From the NCBI GenBank assembly GCA_030568195.1, contig JAJLTO010000002.1, forward strand, positions 1,364,001-1,428,000: 64,000 nucleotides of DNA, in the 5' to 3' direction. The notes beneath the pieces are model-generated. The model saw only the letters and a list, made by a program, of their open reading frames with translations. It did no database searches and had not been told where the DNA came from. This document shows positions 9,766 through 21,180 of this stretch, in pieces; the first letter of the stretch is position 1; each line of letters begins with the position of its first letter. The stretch comes from Dipodascopsis uninucleata var. uninucleata. Its lineage: Eukaryota > Ascomycota > Lipomycetes > Lipomycetales > Lipomycetaceae. A program made the position numbers and the translations under genes.

Positions 9766-12744
9766 CTAGTAATCCTGACGCTTTTCAAACATACCATTAA
9801 ACGCCATGGTTAACCATTTATCTAATCTGTTATAAACAATTTTGTTTGCATTGTGGAAGAAAATAGAATGATCTGAGTCCGGAAAAACATACATATCGTA
9901 GTTCTCTACATCTTCTAGATCAAATTTATCAAGTAAAGTCAGCGTATTCTGAAAGTGGACGTTGTCATCTCCAGTTCCATGCATAACCAAAAATCGCGTG
10001 GCACTCTTAAGAGCAGTTACATTCTTAATTGCTGAACCATCATAACCATTTAAGTTGTGTTGTGGAGTATGCATATATCTTTCCGTATATATCGAATCGT
10101 AGAAGCGCCAGTCGGTAACAGGAGCAACGGCCATCCCATATTTGAAATTCTCTCCTCCATCCTGTTCCAGCGTCTTTAGTGTCATATAACCACCATAACT
10201 CCATCCCCAAATGGCTATCTTCGACTGATCGACGTACTCTCGCTGCTTCCACTGCCTTGCTATTAAAATCTGATCTCGAGACTCCCAATAGCCCAAATTA
10301 TCGCGAACAACTGAACGAAACTCACGGCCCATGAATCCTGTACCGCGACCATCAACTGATACAACTATAGCATCTAAAGCACTCGAAATGTGTGCTTCAA
10401 ATCCAATAGTGAATCTTTTGTCGACAGTTTGACTGCCTGGGCCAGCATAGAGATGGAAAAGGACAGGGTATTTGTTTGCAGGATTAAAGTTAGCGGGACG
10501 GATTTCAAATACGTTAACTGTAACATCATCCTCGACAGTTATTTTTGAGTACACAATTTCCGGAACTCTATACCTCGTGAGTTTCTTCTCAAGATCATCA
10601 TTTTTCGTGACGCTAGTGATATCTCCCTTATGCATGTCTATAAGATTTTGCCAGGGAACCTTGGGTCCATTGTACGACAATAATAAGAATCGTCCACCGG
10701 TAGAGAAAGAGGCAGAGTAGTAACCTTCAACACTTTCATCAGTGACATTTTTGAAATCTGATCCATCAAGCTTAACTGAGTATAAATGTCTCTCAGTAGG
10801 ATCCTTCTTTGTCGCAATAAAATATACAGTTCCCGTAGTCAAGTCAACAGCAGAAGGAGCATCAACTACTTCCCACTTTCCACTCGTCAAAATAGCCTTA
10901 GGTTCAGCAGAGTCAAGTGGTGAGAAATATGCAAGATGGTTATATCCATCAACTATAACCGTATCAATATATCCATCTTCAGCAAGTCCTTGGCTCTTGT
11001 TCGCTGGAACATATGCAGTATCGTGAGTAACTTCAAACCATCCACCATCTCTACCACTAATATCTTCCTCACGAACAACAGAACCGGTCCTAGAAAGTGG
11101 ATCAATCAGAACTATTTTCAGCAAATCACTTTCCCTATTAGTCTGACGTGCAATGACCTTTGAACCTGCCCATATGACCTCCGTGATAAGACGATCATCA
11201 TCAGCAAGGTTACGAGGATCTTTAATCTCAGGTAAGAATGTCTCATATGAACTCAGGTCCAAAAACATAAGTTCAACGATAGGATTGCTATATCCAGCCT
11301 TCGGATACTTAATATCAACAATGTCTGGATAAGAAGAGTTCTCAATTGGAGTCTGATCGAAATAAGGAATTGTGTATTCCGGAACAGTCGAGTCATTAGA
11401 TCTCAAGAAAGAAAGAAATTTTCCATCATTAGACCACCAAAGAGCAGAGTTACCTGAGAATACCTCCTCCTCATAAACCCAGTCTGGTATACCATAGAAC
11501 ACATTTTTATTGCCATCAGTAGTTACTTGCTTAATAGCCTTCTCCGACACATTACGAATAAAGAGATTGTTTTCTAAAACAAAAGCTACGACGTCACCTC
11601 TTGGTGACCACGTAGCAAGTCTAATTTCAGCTGTTGTATTGCCGGGAATCAAAGGTTCAACATCGTTGTTATGCACATCATAAATCCAATAACTAGCGTA
11701 GTACGAGTGTCGCCAATTCTTTCTAGTATCAGTTCCTAGCAATACTTTGTGAAGACCAAGTCCTGGCATTGCCAATTGTATACTGTGAGAAATATTTTCG
11801 TAATCAAAGCTGACCATATCAATTAATACTTTAGTTTCGCTAGTCGTATCTCCAGAATAATCTCCTACTACTACTTTGCCTTCTGAGTTACGCTCAGAAT
11901 ACAAACCGTCGTGGCCCTCAATCCCATCATCAAGCCAATTAATGGTAGCACGCCTAGCTCTGAAAGTTCCGCTCATTACATCGTCTAATTCGATTGAAGC
12001 CTTATCGTCGTATGTTGGGATGCCAGGATCCGCAGCTCCACTTCGACGAATAGTATTAATGAGATAAAAAATTAGACCCGCAACCCAAATGATACTTAAG
12101 CCAATGAGTGCTCCAACAAAAATACGCTTCGTCAATATTTTTTTTCTAGCGGCTTTGGGTCCAGTTTCACTTTCATCATCTTCGCGGGCATTGCTTTCTA
12201 TCGCTACGCCAGAAGATGCTTCAACAGCAGATCCATCCGCACCAAACTCGGCATCTGTATTCAAACCGGCCTCTAAATCAGTATTATTTTCAGTAAATTG
12301 GTCGTCGTCGCTATCTCTGTAAGTAGTAGCTGGATCGAGAGGTGTCAATAGTAGCCGCTCAGACTCAGGCGTCACTTTGTTTTTTGACTTCTTCAAACTT
12401 GTTGCGGCCAGTAGAGGTGATGGCGACAAGGCCCTAAGTGAGGATGAATCTCTTCCACCTGAATACGACATATCTAAGTCCGGATTATACTGGCGAAAGC
12501 TTTCTATATTCTCAAAGACTTCAGAAGTTGTAGAATCTGAAGACCCGATAGATCTGTTATCGTGTTGGGATTGCCCTTCTGTATGTTCTTCAGCGGTAAG
12601 AGCAGTGTCTACTAACCGGCCAGCGATAGACTCTGACTCAGCCAAAGATGCGCTACTTATGTGTAGTTTGTTTGAGCCTCCGTCTTCTGCTAGAAGTGGC
12701 GTTTGCGACTGCGAAGATATTGAAGAAGAAGATGGCCGGCCCAT
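9766..12744 (-). CDS. STE13/DAP2: Type II membrane dipeptidyl aminopeptidase (DPP IV family, S9B)
   Basis: Serine exopeptidase removing X-Pro/X-Ala dipeptides; fungal members act in the Golgi (Ste13, pheromone maturation) or vacuole (Dap2). Single exon, 992 residues. Order: long Ser/Asp/Glu-rich cytosolic tail (1-207), one transmembrane helix (~208-230, IFVGALIGLSIIWVAGLIFY), DPP IV beta-propeller (~290-740) and alpha/beta-hydrolase domain. The catalytic triad is visible: Ser849 in GWSYGG, Asp926 in HGTGDDNVHF and His959 in DSDHSIFF. The propeller carries the DWVYEEEVF double-Glu motif that binds the substrate amino terminus. The tail is long for the family and holds TPLL and LLLTPL motifs. 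Which paralogue this is cannot be decided. A TATATATA run lies ~100 bp upstream of the ATG. Confidence 0.95.
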   Translation of the reverse strand: MGRPSSSSISSQSQTPLLAEDGGSNKLHISSASLAESESIAGRLVDTALTAEEHTEGQSQHDNRSIGSSDSTTSEVFENIESFRQYNPDLDMSYSGGRDSSSLRALSPSPLLAATSLKKSKNKVTPESERLLLTPLDPATTYRDSDDDQFTENNTDLEAGLNTDAEFGADGSAVEASSGVAIESNAREDDESETGPKAARKKILTKRIFVGALIGLSIIWVAGLIFYLINTIRRSGAADPGIPTYDDKASIELDDVMSGTFRARRATINWLDDGIEGHDGLYSERNSEGKVVVGDYSGDTTSETKVLIDMVSFDYENISHSIQLAMPGLGLHKVLLGTDTRKNWRHSYYASYWIYDVHNNDVEPLIPGNTTAEIRLATWSPRGDVVAFVLENNLFIRNVSEKAIKQVTTDGNKNVFYGIPDWVYEEEVFSGNSALWWSNDGKFLSFLRSNDSTVPEYTIPYFDQTPIENSSYPDIVDIKYPKAGYSNPIVELMFLDLSSYETFLPEIKDPRNLADDDRLITEVIWAGSKVIARQTNRESDLLKIVLIDPLSRTGSVVREEDISGRDGGWFEVTHDTAYVPANKSQGLAEDGYIDTVIVDGYNHLAYFSPLDSAEPKAILTSGKWEVVDAPSAVDLTTGTVYFIATKKDPTERHLYSVKLDGSDFKNVTDESVEGYYSASFSTGGRFLLLSYNGPKVPWQNLIDMHKGDITSVTKNDDLEKKLTRYRVPEIVYSKITVEDDVTVNVFEIRPANFNPANKYPVLFHLYAGPGSQTVDKRFTIGFEAHISSALDAIVVSVDGRGTGFMGREFRSVVRDNLGYWESRDQILIARQWKQREYVDQSKIAIWGWSYGGYMTLKTLEQDGGENFKYGMAVAPVTDWRFYDSIYTERYMHTPQHNLNGYDGSAIKNVTALKSATRFLVMHGTGDDNVHFQNTLTLLDKFDLEDVENYDMYVFPDSDHSIFFHNANKIVYNRLDKWLTMAFNGMFEKRQDY

Positions 12745-13414
12745 CTGTAGCTGCGAGTAGAACCCTTGGCGCTTTCTTACACCTCTGTTTGAGCTGTTGT
12801 GCGTGAGCCTAAAAGTTATATTGTACCAGCGTGGGAGAGATTATATATATACTTTTGGTTTATACACGCCCAACTAACTAACTAACTTAAATTCCATGAG
12901 GTTTTTTATCTTGAGAAATCATTTACGTTTGACGATAACTACCATGCTATACAAACAGGAAGTTACAAGACTCAAAAATTATGTGAAATAAACAGAGATT
13001 CCACTGGTTAATATTAGTTCTTTACTCAACACGAGATTTTAGTTTAATATTATCATTCAAAATGAAAGAGGAGGGTAGTGTAGTCTATAGAAGTATTAAC
13101 AAATGCTATAGTACATTATCGTCACAAGACATTGCGGATTTCAGTGAAGCACAAGTTCAATACATCCCTGTGACAAGAAAAGAAAGCATACGTAGTCTAT
13201 GATAGTTATTATATGTGTATGAATATATAAATAAATGCAAATTTAAATGAAATAATATGATCCCATGTAAAATAGAACAGGACATCAAGGTCAAAATCGA
13301 GCCAGTCTGGATAATTCCCACTTCGTATTATGTCAGTGATTTTAACGTTATATTGTAAAATAAATCTATCAAAGACTTGAATATAATACTTAATAATTAT
13401 TCGAGCTGATATCA
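12745..13414. other. Intergenic region upstream of the aminopeptidase and downstream of TFB2
   Basis: Contains a TATATATA-like run at ~12842-12852, a short (CTAA)n run near 12870-12885, and AT-rich DNA. The 68-codon minus frame at 13209-13415 looks like 3' UTR of TFB2, not a gene. Confidence 0.55.
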
Positions 13415-15064
13415 CTAAGAATTATTTCGGAGTACTTTTCTGTTGACGAAATCAACGATTTGCTGATTTCCCTCATTGGTTACAAAGAACATTCCTTTGT
13501 TCTTCTTCTCCCATATAATAACTCCAAGTTCTCGAGCATAACCGGCAATCAACTCGTATTCATAGTTATTTTTGAATTCGCTATAAAGATAACCTGGCAT
13601 AGTCTTCATACGCTCCATTTCTAGCTGCCACAATTTAATCTGATCAACCACGGTTGGTGGCAATAATGGATTTAGCTTTCGCATTTGTGGATGAGCGTGA
13701 ACCGAAAGATATGTAATAATTTGATCCGCCGTAATACCATTTGATAATGCTATTCTGACACTTTCTCGAGTAATTTGTCCTGCAACCATGTTTGAAAACC
13801 GGGCTTTGAGATGCACAAATAAATTCAAAATGGCAATCTGAAGCGGTGAATTGGTATATGCGTATACTTTGAAATTAGTTTCCAGAATCACAAAACCTGC
13901 CTCATTGGTGGTATTGTTGATGTCAGCATTAACACTAGCAGAAGGTGATAGAAGAGCACCTGCATCAGACGTCAATGTGGTAGCTAGACGGGTTGGATAA
14001 AACCTTCGTGATGATGACTTGCGTTGATAAACCATGCCATAATCACGTAAATCGTCCAGCATCATTCTTTGTGTTTCACTTAATGCAGATAGGGAATAGT
14101 CTTGGCCAAGTTCTAAGCTACCTAGCATAAACAGGAAATTAAGGACATCTACTGCGTTCATATGTAAATCCTCTGCCATGTTAAGATACTGTAACAACAG
14201 CGTCCAGATTTGAGCATTAACATCTTGTAATAAGAATTGAAAGCCGGCATTGGTTATCCTCATATTGGAAGTAGCACTTTAAGGCATCTTAAGTTAGCAT
14301 CAATCAATCTCGTTGGCTATGATATGAAAGTCAAATACAATACACACTTACGTTCCTTCCATAAGACCACTTCTCAGAAGTAGACTTAAAACACCTTGAT
14401 TCGGTCTTTCATCAATCTCTGTTCCTACCATGAAATGTAGGATTTGCTCCCATCGTTTATGCGCATGTTCGTCAAGGAATTTAACGTCGACTTTATGTTT
14501 GTCTTCTGTATCACAAGGTACTCCAAATGAATGATTTTGGTCCCTTATAAGGCCACTCGTTAGAGATATTCTCGAATAAGTTCTGACAATGCAAACAGCT
14601 TAAATACATACCCTCCTGTCAGCGCACTTCGTAATCCCATCCTGAATGTCTTTTGCAGACTTATCATTCCACTCAATTCCTTGATTAAATGTATTCCGCG
14701 AAGTTTTTCCATAGCCTCGTATTGCTTCCTGAAATAGCACTGTTAATAGCTCTTTATCAGTATCATCTTCTCATTAGCTAACTTACGCTCGACTATGGCT
14801 TTTAACCCAGGCATTCAGGCTATCCTCTATGATTGGCTTGTCATTGAACAACATATTCATTACAAAAAGCTGCGTGAGTGGAGGAAGCAGGCGAAAGACT
14901 GCGAGGCATGTCGCCGGCTGTATAAACAATTTTCTAGTTAGTCACACGTTATTGCATCGTGCTGGTCATTATGTACTCACAGATTGATACAGTCTCGTTA
15001 GTACCGTTTCCGGCAGTCCCTCCAAGTACTCATTGATACTTGTTCGAAATTGGGGGACTGCCAT
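13415..15064 (-). CDS. TFB2: TFIIH core subunit Tfb2 (p52)
   Basis: Subunit of the TFIIH core that anchors the XPB/Ssl2 translocase; needed for RNA polymerase II initiation and nucleotide excision repair. Five exons: 15064-14981, 14917-14787, 14728-14612, 14543-14352 and 14276-13415, giving 461 residues (human p52 has 462). The four introns are short (63, 58, 68, 75 nt) with GTGAGT, GTAAGT or GTATGT donors. Family blocks are continuous across the junctions: [60 protein letters not shown] and [20 protein letters not shown]. The C-terminal [20 protein letters not shown] block contacts Tfb5 in known structures. Divergent from DAP1 across 234 bp. Confidence 0.96.
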
Positions 15065-15298
15065 TTTGAAAAATAGGCAAACCTGATCTCTGATCTTAAG
15101 GGTTGAATTAGAGAAAGTAAAAGTAAAATCAGTTTAGACGTAGTTGGGAATGATCATGAGTTTTATGAGGCTATAGTGAAATAAATTGAGAATACGAACT
15201 ATACGCTCTTTGTTCAATGTGAATAGACAACTGGTTCAAACTACGAACAGATAAATGAATACTGAAATTTCGTTCCTCTGATACAATCATACAGGACC

Positions 15299-15965
15299 AT
15301 GATGGATATTATCAAGAACTTGAGAGATCTAGGCTCAACAGTTGAAATAGACCGATATATTTTTGTGAATGTCGGGCTCGCACTCCTATCAACTTACATC
15401 CTATATCGGCAGATCTTCCCATCAAAGACGGTACCAGACAGCCACAAGAGAGCAAAAAAAACCTCAGAGGCTACAGAGGAGCCTTTAGTATATCAGAAGT
15501 TTACTCCGAAGTCTCTTAGTCCTTTCAATGGAGTAGATAACGACAAAGTGTTACTTGCAGTGAAGGGAACCGTTTATGACGTGACAGCAGGAAGATCATT
15601 CTACGGACCAGGTGGTCCATATAGGTAAACACAAAACGCTAATAAGGCGTACAATAATCTCATACGTATATGGGGCCATATGTCTAACGTTTTAATACAT
15701 AGCAATTTTGCCGGTCGAGATGCATCCCGAGGATTGGCCAAAGGTAGTTTTGATGACGGTATGTACTATTTTGCTGATTCGTTAACATTTATCACAACAG
15801 CATAAATCAAATGGATCTAACGATATAGTAGACATGCTTACTCCAATTGATCAATCAATTGATGAACTTAAAGACCTTACAGAAGAGGAGCTTGGATCTC
15901 TCAATGAGTGGGCATCCCACTTTGCTGGAAAGTACATCGCCTGTGGAGAGTTGGTGAACGAATAA
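15299..15965 (+). CDS. DAP1: Dap1-type cytochrome b5-like heme protein (MAPR family)
   Basis: Membrane-associated progesterone-receptor family; yeast Dap1 binds heme and supports Erg11/P450 in sterol synthesis. Exons 15299-15624, 15703-15758 and 15832-15965 (171 residues); introns are 78 and 73 nt. One N-terminal transmembrane segment (~residues 21-40, IFVNVGLALLSTYILYRQIF) is followed by the cyt-b5-like domain: FTPKSLSPFNG, LLAVKGTVYDVTAG, FYGPGGPYSNFAGRDASRGLA and ELGSLNEWASHFAGKY. The Tyr residues of the YDV/YGPGGPY region include the expected axial heme ligand. The start has two adjacent ATGs; the first is used here. Confidence 0.95.
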
Positions 15966-16093
15966 ACGATCTTGCCGGTTAGCTATTTTGATCGCTTACT
16001 TAGTGGGCTAGCAGATATAACTTTACAGAAACGGCATCAAGATAGTATGATTTGAGAAAATTTTATCTTTAAAGTAATTCAGTATATTATTAC

Positions 16094-16849
16094 CTATAAA
16101 TGTGCCTTGATCTTTTCTAATAATAGTTTAACATCTTCTCGAGCATCTTCCACATTTCCCTTCTTTGCCTTCTCTCTTGCACTCCTTAACCTGTCCCAGT
16201 CAGGACCCCATACGTCCTCTGTATATGTTGTTGTATTCAACAAATAGTCTACAGGATCTTCTACACTTTCAATATCTTCCAGGATTCGGGAAAAGCTTCT
16301 TCGTTGGCCTGGTATGGGTGAATCCACAAGCTCTGTTATATTGGAGGACACAAGGAATCGGGCGACATCTGATCCGTCCGCATCACTAACGATCGGTTTG
16401 TGCACAAAGGGATCTTCCACGCTAGAAAATAAAGAAGAAGGATGCGATTCCATAAAAGACGAAAAGTTTCTCTCAGTCGTCAGAGTGCCTGTATAATCGG
16501 CATATTGCCGAATAGATGAGGAGATCCTTTGTGGAGACCCATCTTGTGGAGACTGAATTTCACCAATGTCCGCGCGCCAGCATCTTTCCGAACTGACATT
16601 CCAACTATTCTCGTGACGCGATCTTTGCTCCGATGCCTGGCCCTTTTCAACAGAGGCCTGGGTGGTAGCTAGCTGTGCGCCTAAAGCTCTAGGCGACTGA
16701 AATGATGATAACATTTCATATGTAGATGTTCCGATTCTAGACATGATCGACTGTGTAACTTCGTCGCCGTCAGCTTTCTCTTTTCCCTTTCCTTGATCTA
16801 TAGATTTATCTTTCGAATGACTATGATGGTTCTCAGGAAGTTTCCCCAT
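16094..16849 (-). CDS. Hypothetical protein, 251 residues
   Basis: I do not recognise this protein. Single exon from an ATG. The first ~190 residues are Ser/Gln-rich, polar and probably disordered. The last ~65 (RRSFSRILEDIESVEDPVDYLL, YTEDVWGPDWDRLRSAREKAKKG, LLLEKIKAHL) look folded and helical, and are the most likely conserved part. No signal peptide or membrane segment. It sits between convergent DAP1 and divergent CDC55, with its own promoter space. It could be a fungal-specific adaptor; no function is claimed. Confidence 0.7.
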   Translation of the reverse strand: MGKLPENHHSHSKDKSIDQGKGKEKADGDEVTQSIMSRIGTSTYEMLSSFQSPRALGAQLATTQASVEKGQASEQRSRHENSWNVSSERCWRADIGEIQSPQDGSPQRISSSIRQYADYTGTLTTERNFSSFMESHPSSLFSSVEDPFVHKPIVSDADGSDVARFLVSSNITELVDSPIPGQRRSFSRILEDIESVEDPVDYLLNTTTYTEDVWGPDWDRLRSAREKAKKGNVEDAREDVKLLLEKIKAHL

Positions 16850-17593
16850 ATTTCCCAGTAACTAGATTATGCTTTTACTCCGATATATCTACTCTTTTGC
16901 AGTCTATTAAAGAACGATCGACCCTTAGTTGCATGTGCGAGGCGTTGCTTGTACTGACCAGACGATGCCCTAGGACCTCGCCCTAATATTCCACTACAGC
17001 CAACAACAGCCTTCTAGTAAAATCCTACTAGTGATTCAATGCAGTTGAAATACGTCTCCATAATATTTTCTGCGGAGCAGTTCTACGAATGTTTACATAG
17101 ATAATGAGTAGCCGTAAAAGAATCTCTTCTCCGCGGATCCGCTGTAATCCAATCAACAACAGCAGGAGGAGCAGTGAATGATGACAGGGCTGATCTTGTT
17201 ACAAGCCACAAATATAATAAGCAAGCCACAGGAATAGGCATAATGACGTATATTGTTTCGTTAAAATGGCATATATATATTGTAGAGGTGCATTTATGCA
17301 TTTAGTAATGTGCCTACGCCGCGTAGAAAGAGATTCCACATTGCTTTACAGTCATTGACTGTTACGTTAAGAGGGACAATAGTCGACGAAAAGTTCACAT
17401 TTGATCAGGATTTGTCACAGGCAGTTTAAAGGCTATCAAAACAGTCAGCCATCGGTCGAATTTTCTGTTAACAGAGGCGATTAAGACGATCAGAAATATA
17501 GGAAGGAACGCGAAGGACACTGTTAAAAGTCGGAGGGTTTCGCCCACAGTTGACATCGACGAGTAGAAAAAAGAAGACAGAGAATTGTTAAGG
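16850..17593. other. Divergent intergenic region between the hypothetical gene and CDC55
   Basis: 744 bp without a supported gene. The 72-codon minus frame at 17083-17301 has no recognisable feature. Presumed promoters and 5' UTRs. Confidence 0.55.
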
Positions 17594-19822
17594 ATGGTGG
17601 ATGGCCCAGATGAGCATTCGCCTACCTGGAAGTTTGCACAGTAAGTGGACAGAAGACGGAAATTCTATCTTTCAGAAATACTTTGATCCAGCAAAGGAAT
17701 CAGGGAGATATCTCTTGGATGCGGAATATGCGTGTGAACAGAGGATATCATTAGTGCATATCTAGCTAGCAAATTTCCTTCGCGCTTCCTTAGTCACGAC
17801 CTTAGTCTTCATTAGACAATGGAAAGATAAAGGAATTAGTGCAGTAAATAGCAGTGGATGGATAGTTACATTAAATAGAAGCAAAGACTCTCTTTATCTG
17901 GATTAAGATATCTTGAAGAAATTGTGTAAGTGGGGATATAGACACAGGCTGATTGGTTTTTCCGTTCTCTTGCAGGTGTTTTGGTGATAAGGGCGACACC
18001 GAAGATATTACAGAAGGTAAGTTTCTTAAGTGACTTGTTTAGATGTTGGATTACGGGTTCCTTATGGTTCAGATTTGTTATACTGGTAATTGCACTACTG
18101 GTAGATCAGTGATCTGATGACTCTGGTCGGACTATGCATAAGGGGATTGGAGAAATTGTATCAGGCTTTAGAATTTTTAGCTCACACGTGTATTCTTTTT
18201 TTCCTATTTTATAGCTGATATCATCTCTACTGTGGAGTTTGATCATACTGGAAATTATCTTGCGACTGGAGACAAAGGAGGTCGTGTTGTTCTCTTCGAA
18301 AGAAACGAAAGCGTAAGTTTGTTGACATGCTATTGTCTCTCTATGTTTCGTGATCAAAATCGCTAGCGTTATATATTTTCGAATTCATACTGACTCAAGT
18401 AAATCCCATAGAAAAAAGGATGCGAATATAAATTTCATACTGAATTTCAGTCACATGAGCCAGAGTTCGATTACTTGAAGTCTCTAGAGATCGAAGAAAA
18501 AATAAACAAGATTAAGTGGTGTCGGAGAACCAACGCAGCTCATTTCTTACTTTCCACCAATGGTAAGATATGAATAACTATGATAATTTTATAATCTTGA
18601 TATATTAACAATGATAAAGATAAAACCATCAAGTTGTGGAAGGTGTATGAAAAATCTTTGAAGGTCGTTGCAGAGAACAATCTGTCGGATACTATTGGTG
18701 GTAGACCCACTACTCCATTGTCTAGAGACTCTCTTCGTTTGCCTCGAATGACCCTCCATGACACTATTATCGCTGCGAATCCTAAGAAAATATATGCCAA
18801 TGCTCATGCATATCATATCAATTCGATTAGTGTAAACTCGGATGGAGAGACCTTTATTTCCGCAGATGATCTCCGAATAAACCTTTGGAACTTAGGAATT
18901 GCTGATCAAAGCTTCAGTAAGGAAAATGTTTTATATTATGATTATTAATTAGATGTGGTGCTAATTATTATGTTGCAGATATTGTCGATATCAAGCCCGC
19001 TAATATGGAGGAACTCACTGAAGTTATTACTGCGGCCGAGTTTCATCCAACTAGCTGCAATTATTTCATGTATTCTTCTAGTAAAGGAACGATTAAGCTT
19101 GCGGATATGAGAGAGAGCGCTTTATGCGATGCTCATGCGAAACGTATGTAACTGTGTATTGTATCTGAAGGTAGTTGCACTTTATAACATCTAACATATC
19201 AAATATAGTATTCGAGGAAGAGGAAGATCCGAGGGAGAGATCATTTTTCTCTGAGATCATTTCATCAATATCTGATGTCCGCTTCTCTTATGATGGCCGA
19301 TATATCGTCTCGCGCGACTATTTGACTGTGAAAATTTGGGACGTCGCAATGGAGCGAGAACCAATAAAGACCATCAACATACACGAGCATTTAAGACCAC
19401 GTCTCTGTGATACTTATGACAATGATTCAATTTTTGACAAGTTTGAGGTCGTTTTATCAGGCGATGGCAAGTCTGTTATGACCGGTTCTTATAATAATAA
19501 TTTTATGATATACCCTAATGCGACAGACGTTGATGTAGAGGAAACTGAAGTCGTATTGCAGGCAGACAAGTCGGCATTTAAAGCCAAGAGAGTTGGTATT
19601 GCCACACCTATTGGCTATTCTCGTAATGGTAATAATAGTCCAAGCATGAGAGGAACTTCTCCTGCGAGAGGAATGGGAAATATGAATGTTTTGAATCCCG
19701 TAAGACGTGACAACGAAGATATTGATTTTAAGAAGAAGATTTTACATATGAGTTGGCATCCTAACGAGGATTCTATTGCGATCGCTGCTACGAACAATCT
19801 CTTTGTGTTTTCTACATTGTAA
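17594..19822 (+). CDS. CDC55: Protein phosphatase 2A regulatory subunit B (PR55/Cdc55)
   Basis: WD40 targeting subunit of PP2A controlling mitotic entry and exit. Seven exons: 17594-17640, 17976-18016, 18215-18312, 18412-18562, 18620-18916, 18979-19143 and 19209-19822, giving 470 residues (human PR55 447, yeast Cdc55 526). All junctions keep frame and rebuild signature blocks: [92 protein letters not shown] and [13 protein letters not shown] ~45-residue Ser/Gly/Asn-rich insertion (after [13 protein letters not shown]) precedes the last blade ([23 protein letters not shown]), as in fungal orthologues. Introns are 335, 198, 99, 57, 62 and 65 nt; the longest is nearest the start. Confidence 0.97.
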
Positions 19823-20096
19823 GAACTACGAAGCGGGAGAAGAATCGAGAGGATGGGAGCATGGTCGGCATCATTTTATTATATATAGTGTGTATGTATT
19901 ACCTAATTGAATTACTTTATAAAACAATCTACAAGAAATTTAAAAATAAAATACACGAGTAACCCACGATAAAACATTAAAAACCTTGACAAAACAACCA
20001 AAACGCCGCCTAGATAGAATTATAATATGGCGAATAAGCAAATGGACTATTCTCCAATAAGATCGAAATCGCTGATTAGCAACACGCCAGATTTGA

Positions 20097-20903
20097 TTAC
20101 TCTAAATCATCTTGATCAGAACCATCACTTGCATCACTTGCATCACTATCATCTTCGTCAAAGAAAGAGGCAAGTACAGGCTTGCGCTCTCCTGGACTAC
20201 CACTGATAACCTGCTTCTCATTTAATTCCATATCGATATTCTTGATGCTCTTATTCATCATTTCATCATTATCTGATTCCTCCTTCGTATCATCCATTCT
20301 ATCATCAAACAAAGAAGTAAATAGCGCCTTAGCATCATCAGGCGAGACTTCGGAAACAATTCGCTTAATTTCATCGATCATTGCCTCACTTTGGTCTAGA
20401 AACTCAGTATCATCAAATTTGGCATTTGTAGAAGGATGAGAGTAATTTATAATAGCTTGTAACCTTTCCTTTTTCTTCTCAGCAGCCTCCCTTATCCGAG
20501 TTGGTGCTGTTTCGAGATAATGAGCCAGTTCCTTCGCTTGTCTTATACTTCGCATCCGGCGTCCATCCAGGTTTCGAAAACTATCATTTGTATCCTGATC
20601 TCCACGTTTGCGTCGGCTGGCCGCCATTCTGCCTCCTTGAGCACGCAGTTGAGAACCAAAACCCCCCTTACCACCGCACAGGCGCGGACGAAGAAAAAGT
20701 TCAATAATATCATTTCGAACTTCATTATCTGCTATGGATGCGATAGCCTTTCCAGATCTATTGGCCACATAGCAAGAGTTGCGAACCGCAGATGGCAATT
20801 GAGAAAATAATGATTCGGCAATAACATTTAAAGATATTCCATCATCAAATACTCCTGCGATAGGTAAAAGACTGTTCACTGTGGTAAGATGTACATAAAC
20901 CAT
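20097..20903 (-). CDS. SDE2: Sde2: ubiquitin-fold precursor that becomes a splicing/genome-stability factor
   Basis: Sde2 is made as a precursor whose N-terminal ubiquitin-like fold is cut off after a di-Gly by ubiquitin proteases; the mature C-terminal part joins the spliceosome (known in S. pombe). Single exon, 268 residues. The processing motif is intact: LRPRLCGGKGGFGSQLRAQG, with the expected cut after Gly78 to give a Lys79 amino terminus. The Sde2 N-terminal signature RKRGDQDTNDSFRNLDGRRM, the RSIRQAKELAHYLETAP segment and an acidic Ser/Asp-rich tail follow. Convergent with CDC55 (274 bp) and divergent from RPS10. The precursor form would be relevant in an intron-dense genome like this one. 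Confidence 0.93.
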   Translation of the reverse strand: MVYVHLTTVNSLLPIAGVFDDGISLNVIAESLFSQLPSAVRNSCYVANRSGKAIASIADNEVRNDIIELFLRPRLCGGKGGFGSQLRAQGGRMAASRRKRGDQDTNDSFRNLDGRRMRSIRQAKELAHYLETAPTRIREAAEKKKERLQAIINYSHPSTNAKFDDTEFLDQSEAMIDEIKRIVSEVSPDDAKALFTSLFDDRMDDTKEESDNDEMMNKSIKNIDMELNEKQVISGSPGERKPVLASFFDEDDSDASDASDGSDQDDLE

Positions 20904-21180
20904 TTTGATAAAATATGCTCGTCAATATAGATGAACAGAAAAAGGTCTGACTTTGCTAGGAGCTCGAAAATAATATCTCTTTGCTCACTTAAAATGCTGA
21001 TGTGTATTTATTTATTGCTTGGGACAAGAAAGATATAAATTAATAAGGGTATATATTCAGTAATATAGGTGCCAAATTAAAGATTGAATAATATAAAAAC
21101 TTATATATATTATGTTGGGTTCCTCGATAGGATCATGTAACAAGGCAAACAAGCCTGTACTTACTGATAGTTAAATGAGT

